DNA from: Acidobacteriaceae bacterium
Lineage (GTDB): Bacteria; Acidobacteriota; Terriglobia; Terriglobales; SbA1
Length of the DNA: 10,318 nt
Reading direction: 5' to 3'
Assembly (NCBI GenBank): GCA_003136335.1
Contig: PLEA01000472.1
Coordinates: 5,611 to 15,928, forward strand
Position numbers and translations under genes: made by a program. The notes under the pieces were generated by a model. The model was not told where the DNA came from, made no database searches, and worked only from the letters and a program-made list of their open reading frames with translations. Of this stretch, positions 1 to 6,691 are shown in pieces (within the stretch, counting starts at the first letter, position 1; each line of letters opens with the position of its first letter).

Positions 1-102
1 ATGTTTGCTCCCGAATAGACTTTCAATTTGGGCTCCTTCGGCAGGCGTGGGAAGGAAACGGCCCATAAAGAGGATAAGGACAGGAACAGGCCAACCCAGC
101 AT
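1..102 (-). CDS. possible 5' end of a secreted protein, partial at window edge
   Basis: Reading leftward from an ATG at 102, an open frame of 34 codons reaches the edge without a stop. The product begins MLGWPVPVLILFMGRFLPTP and continues AEGAQ, which resembles a signal peptide: a hydrophobic stretch at residues 5-12 and a possible AxA-like cleavage site near residue 24. An in-frame TAG lies five codons upstream, so ATG 102 is the first possible start. A purine run (GGCAGGGG) touches the ATG directly, too close for a normal Shine-Dalgarno. Only the N-terminus is visible and no family is recognised. It could be a chance open frame. Confidence 0.25.
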   Translation of the reverse strand, partial: MLGWPVPVLILFMGRFLPTPAEGAQIESLFGSKH

Positions 103-198
103 CCCCTGCCAAAACTATGGATGCTACCACGCGGGAAGCAGAGGCCTCAACAAGGGTGCGTTGGCACTTTTCGATCCGACAAGCTCCATCCCCAGGGC

Positions 199-256
199 GT
201 CATCCGGAGCGAAGCCGTTCTTCAGGCGGAGGGAAGGATCTCAGGTTGAGCCTTCC
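199..256. repeat. degenerate dispersed repeat with hairpin
   Basis: The segment starts GTCATCC, then GAGCGAAGC, and ends GAAGGATCT, which resembles a repeat phrase I associate with several soil-bacterial genomes; that resemblance is from memory, unchecked. Its right end forms a hairpin: GGAAGG (232-237) pairs with CCTTCC (251-256) and CTCA (240-243) with TGAG (247-250), loop GGT. It lies downstream of the permease remnant on the minus strand and could act as a weak terminator, although no T-run follows on either strand. Nothing else is recognisable in 103-321. Confidence 0.4.
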
Positions 257-321
257 GGCGCGCTGAGGATCCACGCGCGACATCCTTCCGCCGGGGGAGG
301 ACGCCTCCGACGTGCAGAAGT

Positions 322-741
322 CTATTCTGCCCGCAGCGTGATCACACCAAGATACGTCACCGGATCAAATCGCGAGATGCCGAACGGCAGTGTAATGAGG
401 GTCTGGCTCGCAGCCATCGCTCCAGCGAGTCCGATCACGACGCCGAGACCCGTCAGCATTATGCCTTGGCGAATCACCAAGGCTAGGATGTCACCGCGGG
501 TCGCGCCCACGGCCACCCGCACCCCGATTTCGCGCATGCGCTCGGTAACGCCGCCAGATAGAACACCGTATCTTCCGGTTGCCGCGAGCACCAGCGCCGC
601 CAAACCAAATGCCTCGAACAGGATCAGCACAAAACGGCGTTCGGCCTCTTGGCTTCGAGCCGGTGTGGCGAGGGCGCCCCCGCCCGAGTCGCCCGAGTAG
701 GCAGAACGGCAAAGTTGTTCCGGGCGGTGTATGATCTCCAC
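322..741 (-). pseudogene. ADOP/MacB-like ABC permease, C-terminal remnant with internal deletion
   Basis: The 139-codon frame carries the C-terminal FtsX-like part of an ADOP-family permease. From about residue 35 it reads RRFVLILFEAFGLAALVLAATG, then a cytoplasmic TERMREIGVRVAVGATRGDI motif and a second hydrophobic segment around residues 96-112. Intact ADOP proteins are about 800 residues with several membrane spans, so the N-terminal 85% or more is missing. The end is also damaged: DPVTYLGVI runs straight into TLRAE and a stop, whereas the family normally has a last membrane helix and a WxPAxRAxxxDP segment between these two blocks. That implies an in-frame loss of roughly 25-30 residues. 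Residues 15-30 are encoded by a GGGCGCCC-type repeat, marking the 5' breakpoint. No partner ATPase gene is near. A non-functional remnant is the best reading. Confidence 0.8.
664..687 (-). repeat. GGGCGCCC-centred dispersed repeat, copy 1
   Basis: TGTGGCGAGGGCGCCCCCGC and the following bases form a GC-rich near-palindrome centred on GGGCGCCC. A related copy lies at 1047-1071 in the opposite orientation. This copy falls at the 5' limit of the homologous part of the permease remnant, and its translation adds a Gly/Ala-rich stretch unlike the family. Confidence 0.5.
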
Positions 742-743
742 GC

Positions 744-1046
744 ATGCTAGGCAACCGTACCAACGAACAGTGGATCGCCCAATACTCAGGCAGCCATCAA
801 CATCCAGTCAATCGCCTCTGCCACACGTTAGGCATTCCCACCATTCTTGTCTCGGTTGCAGTCGCTCTCGCCGGCTTCTTCTTCCATCGCCTGTGGCTCT
901 ACGCACTGGCGCTGTTCGTGATCGGATGGATCCTCCAGTTCATCGGTCATGCCTTTGAAGGGAAGCCGCCGGAATTCTTAAGCGACTGGCGCTTCCTCTT
1001 CGTCGGCGTCCGCTGGTGGTGGGCCAAGATCAACGGCAAAGCCTGA
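744..1046 (+). CDS. Mpo1-like (DUF962) small membrane protein
   Basis: This 100-residue protein matches the DUF962/Mpo1-like family (yeast YGL010w type). The hallmark SHQHPVNRLCH lies at residues 17-27 and GHAFEGKPPEF at 68-78. Two hydrophobic segments at about 30-47 and 50-68 suggest a membrane hairpin. Yeast Mpo1 is an Fe(II)-dependent dioxygenase acting in alpha-oxidation of 2-hydroxy fatty acids and relies on conserved histidines. The equivalent candidates here are H18, H27 and H69, but activity of the bacterial short form is not established by sequence. The length is typical for short bacterial members. There is no Shine-Dalgarno before ATG 744. A TATGAT hexamer at 730-735 is placed so that transcription could begin at or beside the ATG. 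The gene stands alone, just upstream of a dispersed repeat. Confidence 0.85.
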   Translation: MLGNRTNEQWIAQYSGSHQHPVNRLCHTLGIPTILVSVAVALAGFFFHRLWLYALALFVIGWILQFIGHAFEGKPPEFLSDWRFLFVGVRWWWAKINGKA

Positions 1047-1071
1047 TGTGGGGCGGGCGCCCTCGCCCGCC
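1047..1071 (+). repeat. GGGCGCCC-centred dispersed repeat, copy 2
   Basis: Immediately after the stop of the Mpo1-like gene, TGTGGGGCGGGCGCCCTCGC plus the next five bases form a GC-rich imperfect palindrome. It is the opposite-orientation relative of 664-687. It may fold at the 3' end of the transcript, but no T-run follows, so a classical terminator is not supported. Confidence 0.5.
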
Positions 1072-1133
1072 TCTGCTTGCACCTATTCAGGATTCTGTTC
1101 TATGCTGGCCCCACGTTCTGCTGTACGAAAACC

Positions 1134-1493
1134 ATGCAGCGCCTGACCGCCAGATTTCTGCTGCTGTTCGCGTTAGTCGGAACTTTCGTTCCGCTCGCGT
1201 TAGCGGCCAACACTGTGCCCCCGCACGCCTGCTGTATTCGCAAGGCAGCACACCAATGTCACGGCTCGTTCACGGAACCTGACCAGCGCGCCGTCCGCAG
1301 CACGGCCTGCTGCAATCACGACTGCTGTCGCGCCGTAACCACAACTCAGTCAGCTCATCCGGAACCCTGGTTGGCATCGGCGTTAGCGCGGCATGTCGAT
1401 GCCCGCATTGTCGAATCGCATCCAACCACTCCGGCCGCAGAACTCTTCGCATCGCGATCAACTCGCGCCCCTCCACAAGTCACCATCGAGTGA
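1134..1493 (+). CDS. secreted Cys/His-rich protein, putative metal binder
   Basis: The 119-residue product begins with a clear signal peptide (MQRLTARFLLLFALVGTFVP, then LALA; likely cleavage after A24 or A25). The mature part has seven cysteines in tight clusters: HACC at 31-34, CH at 42-43 and ACCNHDCC at 58-65. The rest is rich in Ala, Ser, Thr and His, with a C-terminal STRAPP segment. I chose ATG 1134 because the signal peptide starts there; an in-frame ATG at 1077 would add 19 residues that spoil it. No strong Shine-Dalgarno is visible. The gene ends 109 bp before the TonB receptor on the same strand, so the two may be coexpressed. CC and CCxxxCC clusters beside histidines suggest metal binding, probably copper or zinc; this is inference. 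I do not recognise a named family, although the C-terminal RAPP resembles DUF2946-type proteins. Confidence 0.65.
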   Translation: MQRLTARFLLLFALVGTFVPLALAANTVPPHACCIRKAAHQCHGSFTEPDQRAVRSTACCNHDCCRAVTTTQSAHPEPWLASALARHVDARIVESHPTTPAAELFASRSTRAPPQVTIE

Positions 1494-1602
1494 CAATCTA
1501 GGCAGCTGGGCTCTGCCCGGCCCGACCAGGTCAAAGACCCGGTCCCACACAAGCACGCACGAGTGCGGCGACACATCCGCCACAGCAGTCCTCGGAGACT
1601 TT

Positions 1603-3873
1603 ATGCGCTTAGTTCGCATTCCGCTGTACGCAGCATGCCTCATCCTGGCGCTCACGGCATTCGCCGCAACCGTCGGCTCCGTGCGCGGTGTCATTCACGA
1701 TCCGCAGCACCGGCCGGTGCAGAACGCCATGGTCATGCTCAAGGCGAAGTCCTCCGACTGGTCGGCCACGGCAAATTCCAACGCCAACGGAGAGTTTACT
1801 TTCAACGCGATTCCGCTCGGCGAATACGTAGTCACGGTGGCCGCCGTCGGGTTTGAACAGGGGCAGGAAGATGTTGCCGTCCTGTCCAGCACGCAGCCCG
1901 GGCTGCATTTCGCGCTCAATGTCGCCGGGGCCAAAGAGATGGTCAACGTCTCCGGCACGCCCGATTCCGCTCCCACCGATTCCTCAACGCCGACAACAGT
2001 CGTCGATCGCCTCGAAATCGCGCGCACTCCCGGCGCCGATCGTACCAACAGCCTGGCAATGATCACCGACTTCGTGCCCGGAACCTACATCACCCACGAC
2101 CAGCTTCACATGCGCGGAGGACATCAAACCAGTTGGCTGGTCGACGGCGTCCCCGTGCCCAACACCAACATAGCCTCTAATATAGGTCCGCAGTTCGATC
2201 CCAAAGACATCGATTATCTTGAAGTCAGCCGCGGCGGCTATGGCGCGGAATTTGGCGACCGCACCTATGGCGTCTTCAACGTGGTGCCGCGCACCGGATT
2301 CGAGCGCAACCGCCAGGCCGAACTGGTTTTGAGCGCCGGCAATTTCTATCAGACTAACGACCAGTTCAGCCTGGGCAGCCACACCGAGCGCTTCGCCTAC
2401 TACGTCAGCGTGAACGGCAACCGCAGCAATCTCGGCATTGAGACGCCGGTCCCGCAGGTCGCGCACGACGCCGCCAACGGCTATGGCGGGTTCGGCTCGC
2501 TCATTTTCAACGTCGATCCCTCCAACCAGCTCCGCCTCGTGGCTTCCGCGCGCCGCGATTACTACCAGATTCCCTACGATCCTTTTCCCACCGACATCGA
2601 GAACGGTCTGGTGAATGGCCAGCTGACTGGGCAATATCCCAGCCTCAACCTACGCGATGCGGAACACGAAGCCGACGCGCTGGCAAACTTTTCTTGGGTG
2701 CACACCTTTAACTCGCGAATGCTGCTGACGGTCTCGCCCTTCTTTCACTACAACCGCGCGAATTATGACAGCGCGCTCACCGATCCCGTCGCTGCTACCC
2801 AGCACCGCGCCTCCACCTATGGCGGCGGCCAGGTGAGTTTCAGCGCCAATGAAAATAAGAACGATTTACAAGTGGGTGTGTACAGTTTCTACCAGCGTAA
2901 CGACGAGCTCCTTGGAGCGACCTTCGATGATGGCAGCGGCAACCCGCCGTTCGCCGACGTGCAGCATCCTTCCGGCAGCCTGGCGGCATTTTTTCTCGAT
3001 GACAAATTTAAACCGGGCTCGTGGTTGACGCTTTCCGCTGGGCTTCGCCCAACGTACTTTTCCGGCGGAGTCACCGAGAATTCCATCAGCCCGCGCTTCG
3101 GCATCGCCCTCAACGTGCCGCGCCTCAACTGGACCTTCCGCGCCTCCTACGGCCACTACTATCAGGCACCTCCGCTCGTCACGGCATCGGGCCCGCTCTT
3201 GCAGTTCGCGAACAGCAACAATCTGGGATTCACTGCGCTGCACGGCGAGCGCGACGAAGAGGAACAATTCGGCGTGAACATTCCCTGGCGGGGCTGGGTC
3301 GTCGACGCCGACACGTTTCGCACCAATGCGTCGAACTTTTTCGATCACAACAACATCGGTGAGTCCAATCTTTTTTTCCCGCTAACCATTCAACGCGCCC
3401 TCGTCCGCGGCTGGGAGCTTACCTTGCGCTCCCCCCGCATAGCTCATCGTGGCCAGATTCACCTCGCCTATTCCAATCAGGTTGCCCGCGCTGGCGGATT
3501 CATTAACGGCGGCCTGACGAATTTTTCCTATCTGGACTGGGGTCCTCTGGATCACGACCAGCGCAACGCGCTCAACGTCGGCGGCGACGTCACTTTGCCG
3601 TGGCGCGCATACGCTTCCACGAACGTCTACTACGGCTCAGGTTTCACCAACGGTTTTCCCGGCCAGCCCTACCCCGACAACTATCTGCCTCAGCACACAA
3701 CGGTCGATCTATCTCTGGGCAAGGATTTCGGCGAGCGCTTCTCCGCCTCAGTCAACGCGATGAACGTAGCCAACCGCCGCGTCGAACTCGACAACAGCGT
3801 CACCTTCGGCGGCTTCCATTGGAACAATCCGCGCGAAGTCTACGTAGAACTCCGCTACCGCTTTCATTACTAG
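1603..3873 (+). CDS. TonB-dependent receptor with N-terminal carboxypeptidase-regulatory-like domain
   Basis: This 756-residue outer membrane receptor has a signal peptide (residues 1-22), an Ig-like carboxypeptidase-regulatory domain (about 26-110, including GVIHDPQHRPVQNAMVMLKA and NGEFTFNAIPLGEY), a plug domain (about 130-232, with MRGGHQTSWLVDGVPVPNTN and YLEVSRGGYGAEFGDR), then a 22-strand-type beta barrel. It ends VYVELRYRFHY, a typical outer-membrane C-terminal beta signal with a terminal aromatic residue. The frame is open back to 1393, but ATG 1603 is chosen because GGAG lies five bases upstream and the signal peptide starts there. Such receptors import siderophores, metals, cobalamin or glycans using TonB energy. 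The substrate cannot be read here. The His-containing plug (ITHDQLHMRGGH), the Cys-rich neighbour and the nearby CusF-Sco gene make a metal cargo plausible. No TonB, ExbB or ExbD is in the window. Confidence 0.92.
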   Translation: MRLVRIPLYAACLILALTAFAATVGSVRGVIHDPQHRPVQNAMVMLKAKSSDWSATANSNANGEFTFNAIPLGEYVVTVAAVGFEQGQEDVAVLSSTQPGLHFALNVAGAKEMVNVSGTPDSAPTDSSTPTTVVDRLEIARTPGADRTNSLAMITDFVPGTYITHDQLHMRGGHQTSWLVDGVPVPNTNIASNIGPQFDPKDIDYLEVSRGGYGAEFGDRTYGVFNVVPRTGFERNRQAELVLSAGNFYQTNDQFSLGSHTERFAYYVSVNGNRSNLGIETPVPQVAHDAANGYGGFGSLIFNVDPSNQLRLVASARRDYYQIPYDPFPTDIENGLVNGQLTGQYPSLNLRDAEHEADALANFSWVHTFNSRMLLTVSPFFHYNRANYDSALTDPVAATQHRASTYGGGQVSFSANENKNDLQVGVYSFYQRNDELLGATFDDGSGNPPFADVQHPSGSLAAFFLDDKFKPGSWLTLSAGLRPTYFSGGVTENSISPRFGIALNVPRLNWTFRASYGHYYQAPPLVTASGPLLQFANSNNLGFTALHGERDEEEQFGVNIPWRGWVVDADTFRTNASNFFDHNNIGESNLFFPLTIQRALVRGWELTLRSPRIAHRGQIHLAYSNQVARAGGFINGGLTNFSYLDWGPLDHDQRNALNVGGDVTLPWRAYASTNVYYGSGFTNGFPGQPYPDNYLPQHTTVDLSLGKDFGERFSASVNAMNVANRRVELDNSVTFGGFHWNNPREVYVELRYRFHY

Positions 3874-3892
3874 AACGGACCACGTAACGATA

Positions 3893-3909
3893 GCCGCCTC
3901 GGCTGTCCG
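3893..3909 (+). repeat. 17-nt dispersed repeat GCCGCCTCGGCTGTCCG, copy 1
   Basis: GCCGCCTCGGCTGTCCG occurs exactly here and again at 9629-9645. With its preceding A it folds as AGCCG-CCT-CGGCT. It lies 20 bases after the receptor stop. The rest of the 182-bp convergent gap to 4055 holds a palindrome GGAACGTTCC (4004-4013) and nothing else I can name. Confidence 0.6.
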
Positions 3910-4055
3910 CCCAACGCGCAGCGCAGCCGCCTAGTCAAATGATTCAGTGCCTAATCCCTGCGGGGGTGTGCGATTTATTGCGATCCCACTGTTGCTCGGG
4001 CTTGGAACGTTCCGGATTATCCCCATGCTTCCATCTCCCAGAGTTGCGCGGCCCT

Positions 4056-4895
4056 TCACTCCCGCGCCAGCTTCTCCCTCACCATGTCTTCCACATCGCC
4101 AATTTTTTCTCCCAGCAGATTCAGCTTGCGCGCCAACCCTTGAATCTCAGTCTCAGCTCTCCGGTTGACGTCGTAATCAAGTTCGCCGCGCAGACGATCC
4201 TTCGTATCCTGCCGGTTCTGGCTCATCATGATGACCGGCGCCTGCACCGCGGCCAGCATCGACAGAAACAGATTGAGCAGAATAAACGGATACGGATCCC
4301 ACGTTTTCTTGCCCAGTATGGAGTCGATAGTCATATAGATAACGAGCGCGAAACCAAACGAGAGGATAAAGGTCCACGATCCGCCGAAGCCCGCGACCCG
4401 GTCGGCGATGCGCTCACCGAAGGTTGCGTCTTTATCAATCATTTCATTGGGGTGTCGATTCGCCCGCAACCGCACCAGTTGCTGCGAGGCATGAAATTGC
4501 CTTCCCAAAACGCGGAGCATATCCATCCCGGCCATCGGCTTGCGCTGTAACAGCACGCCAATGTCTTCCTGATCGACTTCGATGCACACCGCCTCGTCGA
4601 TCGCGACTGCCTCGGTTTGATGCGGAGTCTGCTCCAGCATCGAAGCGAACCCGAAGAACTCTCCGTGCGAGGGTTCGTCGACCACAACTTCCTGGTGCTC
4701 CTGGTCGACGGTCGAAACTCGCACCCGGCCCGACACCACCACGTATGCCTGTCCGCTGGTATCACCGATCTTGTAGATCCGCTGCCGTGGCGCGAACGTT
4801 TTCACCTGCACCTGTCCGGCCAGCACTGCCGTTTCCTCTTCATCGAGCAACGCAAAGAGCGGAACGTGTTTCAATACCTCAGGGTCGCATGCCAT
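4056..4895 (-). CDS. cyclic-nucleotide-binding-like domain fused to DUF1003 membrane protein
   Basis: This 279-residue protein has two parts. Residues 10-135 form a CRP-like cNMP-binding fold (RQRIYKIGDTSGQAYVVVSG; HGEFFGFASMLEQTPHQTEA). Residues about 145-250 are a DUF1003 domain with two membrane helices (about 174-194 and 202-223) followed by PVIMMSQNRQDTKDR, a family hallmark, and a charged, probably coiled-coil tail to 279. In the phosphate-binding cassette the usual FGE glutamate is F83 and the usual arginine before the TA motif is Q93, so classical cAMP binding is doubtful. ATG 4895 is chosen because GAGG lies six bases upstream and the domain begins at once; the frame remains open to 5405. 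DUF1003 function is unknown. The gene is convergent with the TonB receptor and divergent from the Sco gene, with 123 bp between starts. It may be a membrane sensor. Confidence 0.88.
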   Translation of the reverse strand: MACDPEVLKHVPLFALLDEEETAVLAGQVQVKTFAPRQRIYKIGDTSGQAYVVVSGRVRVSTVDQEHQEVVVDEPSHGEFFGFASMLEQTPHQTEAVAIDEAVCIEVDQEDIGVLLQRKPMAGMDMLRVLGRQFHASQQLVRLRANRHPNEMIDKDATFGERIADRVAGFGGSWTFILSFGFALVIYMTIDSILGKKTWDPYPFILLNLFLSMLAAVQAPVIMMSQNRQDTKDRLRGELDYDVNRRAETEIQGLARKLNLLGEKIGDVEDMVREKLARE

Positions 4896-5018
4896 GAAAT
4901 GCCTCGCCGTGTGAGATCTGGACTGGATCCAATCGCCCTGAAGGATTTCACAAAAGGCTTGCTCTAAACAACACGGGCATGGCCGCGCACTCCTGGTCCG
5001 AGTTAAAGTATTCACAAC

Positions 5019-5933
5019 GTGAACAACCATACTCGCCGTATTGCGCTGATCGCCCTCCTCCTTGCCGGAGCATTCTTTTTTTCTTCGTGCCATCATTCCA
5101 AAACGCAGGCCACAAAGCGCTACCCCTTCACCGGCCGCGTCGTTTCCATCGACAGCCAGGCCCAGTCCGCTATCATCGACGGCGACGCCATTCCCGGCTT
5201 CATGGACCCCATGGCGATGCCGTACAAGATCAAACCTAGTGCAGCGCTGAACCACCTCATTCCCGGCGATTCCATTTCCGCTGAAGTAGTGGTCGTTCAG
5301 GCGGAAGCGAAGAATGACGACGCGGCTCCCGATTACTGGCTGGAGAATGTCAAAGTCATCGCTCACATCGACCCTGCCCACGCTGCCGCTGCCAACTCGA
5401 TGCACCTGCCCGCCCCCGGAGAAAACGTTCCGGATTTTTCATTTACCAATCAGAGCGGCAAGCACATTTCTCTGAAGCAATATCGCGGAAATGTTCTGCT
5501 CGTCACTTTTATTTACACGCGCTGCCCTTTCCCCGACTTCTGCCCGCGCATGAGCAGCAACTTCGCGGAACTCTACAAGCAACTGGGCACAAATCCGGCC
5601 CTGTTCGGCGCTCACCTGTTGAGTATCAGCTTCGACCCCGATCATGACGCGCCCAAGGTTCTCCGTGACTACGGCTACTCGGTGGCGCACACACACGAGC
5701 CCGCCCTTTTCAGCCGCTGGGAATTCGCCGCCCCCACCACTTCGGAATTGCCCAGGGTTGCCGATTTCTTCGCGCTAACGATCAAACCTGAGGGCGGAAT
5801 GATTACGCACAGTTTGAGTACCGCCGTCATCGGTCCCGACGGCAAGATCGTGAAGTGGTATCACGGCAGCGATTGGCAGCCTTCTGATTTAATAAAAGAC
5901 GCAGGCGATGCGAGCACTCAGAGGAAACTCTGA
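5019..5933 (+). CDS. CusF-like copper-binding domain fused to Sco1/SenC lipoprotein
   Basis: This 304-residue protein starts at GTG 5019. It has a lipoprotein-like signal ending FFFSSC, with acylation predicted at C24 although F at -3 is unusual. Residues about 33-116 match the CusF/periplasmic copper-binding fold (FTGRVVSIDSQ, then IPGFMDPMAMPYKI and a GDSI segment). M62, M65 and M67 are the likely copper-ligand methionines; the histidine of E. coli CusF is not conserved. Residues 130-300 form a Sco1/SenC thioredoxin fold (PGENVPDFSFTNQSG, FIYTRCPFPDFCPRMS, SISFDPDHD, ITHSLSTAVIGPDG). The Cys pair is C169 and C175, spaced CX5C instead of the usual CX3C, and the conserved His is H264. Sco proteins deliver copper to the CuA site of cytochrome oxidase or act as thiol reductases. 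A periplasm-facing, membrane-anchored copper chaperone is the best call. The Shine-Dalgarno is weak. Confidence 0.9.
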   Translation: MNNHTRRIALIALLLAGAFFFSSCHHSKTQATKRYPFTGRVVSIDSQAQSAIIDGDAIPGFMDPMAMPYKIKPSAALNHLIPGDSISAEVVVVQAEAKNDDAAPDYWLENVKVIAHIDPAHAAAANSMHLPAPGENVPDFSFTNQSGKHISLKQYRGNVLLVTFIYTRCPFPDFCPRMSSNFAELYKQLGTNPALFGAHLLSISFDPDHDAPKVLRDYGYSVAHTHEPALFSRWEFAAPTTSELPRVADFFALTIKPEGGMITHSLSTAVIGPDGKIVKWYHGSDWQPSDLIKDAGDASTQRKL

Positions 5934-5950
5934 AGGAATCACGTCTTTAG

Positions 5951-6150
5951 GAAGGGCACGACTTCAGTGGTTGCGAAAAGAGTCCGCTTTTGCGTTGTTT
6001 TGAAAGGGCGCGGCTTTTAGCCGCGCCGCAAGTCGCGCAAAATGAATGACGGCGTTTAGCCCCTGAGGGTAACCTCGCGGAAGAATTTCTCCGCAACCAC
6101 CAGTCGTGCCGCGGAAACGTAAAATGAGCGTGCGCTATAGCGCCTGAGGG
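5951..6150 (+). repeat. nested two-hairpin repeats (units A and B)
   Basis: This fills most of the 297-bp gene-free stretch 5934-6230. Unit B is intact: stem GGCGCGGCT (6007-6015), loop TTT, AGCCGCGCC (6019-6027), a spacer, then GGCGTTTAGC and CCTGAGGG ending at 6069. Unit A is split: GGCACGACT (5955-5963) pairs with AGTCGTGCC (6102-6110), followed by palindrome GCGCTATAGCGC (6132-6143) and CCTGAGGG ending at 6150. Between the two halves of unit A lies a block with ends TGGTTGCG (5968-5975) and CGCAACCA (6092-6099) that contains unit B. A third unit is at 8011-8074. Confidence 0.8.
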
Positions 6151-6230
6151 CAGCTTTCGAAACACTGACTCACTTTTATGCAAACTGCTCTGCGGAAGTC
6201 ATGCGCAGTCGCCCATCATAAAAAGGACTT

Positions 6231-6644
6231 ATGAAATATCTGCTGCTGATTCTTGCCGTGTTGGGGGTGATCGTTTCTTCGCTCGCCCTGCGCGAACACT
6301 ACCGCATGTATGGAGATTCTCCCTGCAGCATCAATGAGCGCTGGGACTGCGGCGTCGTCAATCATAGCCGCTACGCGATGCTCGCCGGAATTCCCGTGGC
6401 AACCATCGGCATCGCCGGATACATTCTAATGGCCGCTTTGGCATCGCTGCGCTCCTACCGCCTGTTGCTCGTTCCCACATTCGCGGGGCTCGCCTTCTCC
6501 CTGCACCTGGCGAATATCGAAGCGCATGTCCTCGGGGTCTGGTGCATCTACTGCGTCATTTCGCTGGGGATCATCTCTCTGATGTCGCTTCTCACCCTGG
6601 GAACCGTGGTCGCGGAGTTCGTTCGGAAGCCGTCGCCTGCGTGA
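6231..6644 (+). CDS. vitamin K epoxide reductase (VKOR) family thiol oxidoreductase
   Basis: This 137-residue integral membrane protein has four hydrophobic helices (about 3-20, 50-70, 77-97 and 105-128). It shows the VKOR pattern: a loop cysteine pair C32 and C40 (PCSINERWDC), the conserved serine S46, and the redox centre WCIYC (C105, C108) at the start of the last helix. Bacterial VKORs oxidise DsbA-like partners with quinone as electron acceptor and so drive periplasmic disulfide formation. No DsbA-like domain is fused, so a separate partner is expected. AAGGA lies four bases before ATG 6231, a good ribosome site. It follows the Sco gene on the same strand across a repeat-filled gap and could help set the redox state of Sco or of the Cys-rich secreted protein; this link is inference. 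Confidence 0.9.
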   Translation: MKYLLLILAVLGVIVSSLALREHYRMYGDSPCSINERWDCGVVNHSRYAMLAGIPVATIGIAGYILMAALASLRSYRLLLVPTFAGLAFSLHLANIEAHVLGVWCIYCVISLGIISLMSLLTLGTVVAEFVRKPSPA

Positions 6645-6650
6645 GCAGGC
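6635..6650. terminator. small hairpin enclosing the VKOR stop codon
   Basis: GCCTGC (6635-6640) and GCAGGC (6645-6650) pair perfectly around loop GTGA, which holds the TGA stop. It lies between two convergent genes and could serve either strand. There is no T-run, so factor-independent termination is uncertain. Confidence 0.3.
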
Positions 6651-6691
6651 AACGTTCTCGCAAACGGGAGCAACTCCAACCGCAGGGATGA

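Noticed and set aside
5..700. Long plus-strand open frame of 231 codons
   Set aside because: It lies opposite the permease remnant, is Arg/Pro/Ser-rich and shows no family features; it is a GC-rich shadow.
1984..2634. Minus-strand 216-codon frame inside the TonB receptor
   Set aside because: Antisense shadow of a well-supported receptor gene; Val/Ala/Gly-rich with no motif.
4004..4013. Palindrome GGAACGTTCC between convergent genes
   Set aside because: Perfect but only ten bases, far from any start codon and not repeated in the window; chance is likely.
5947..6183. Minus-strand 78-codon frame in the Sco-VKOR gap
   Set aside because: It consists almost wholly of the nested hairpin repeats, so it is repeat sequence rather than a gene.
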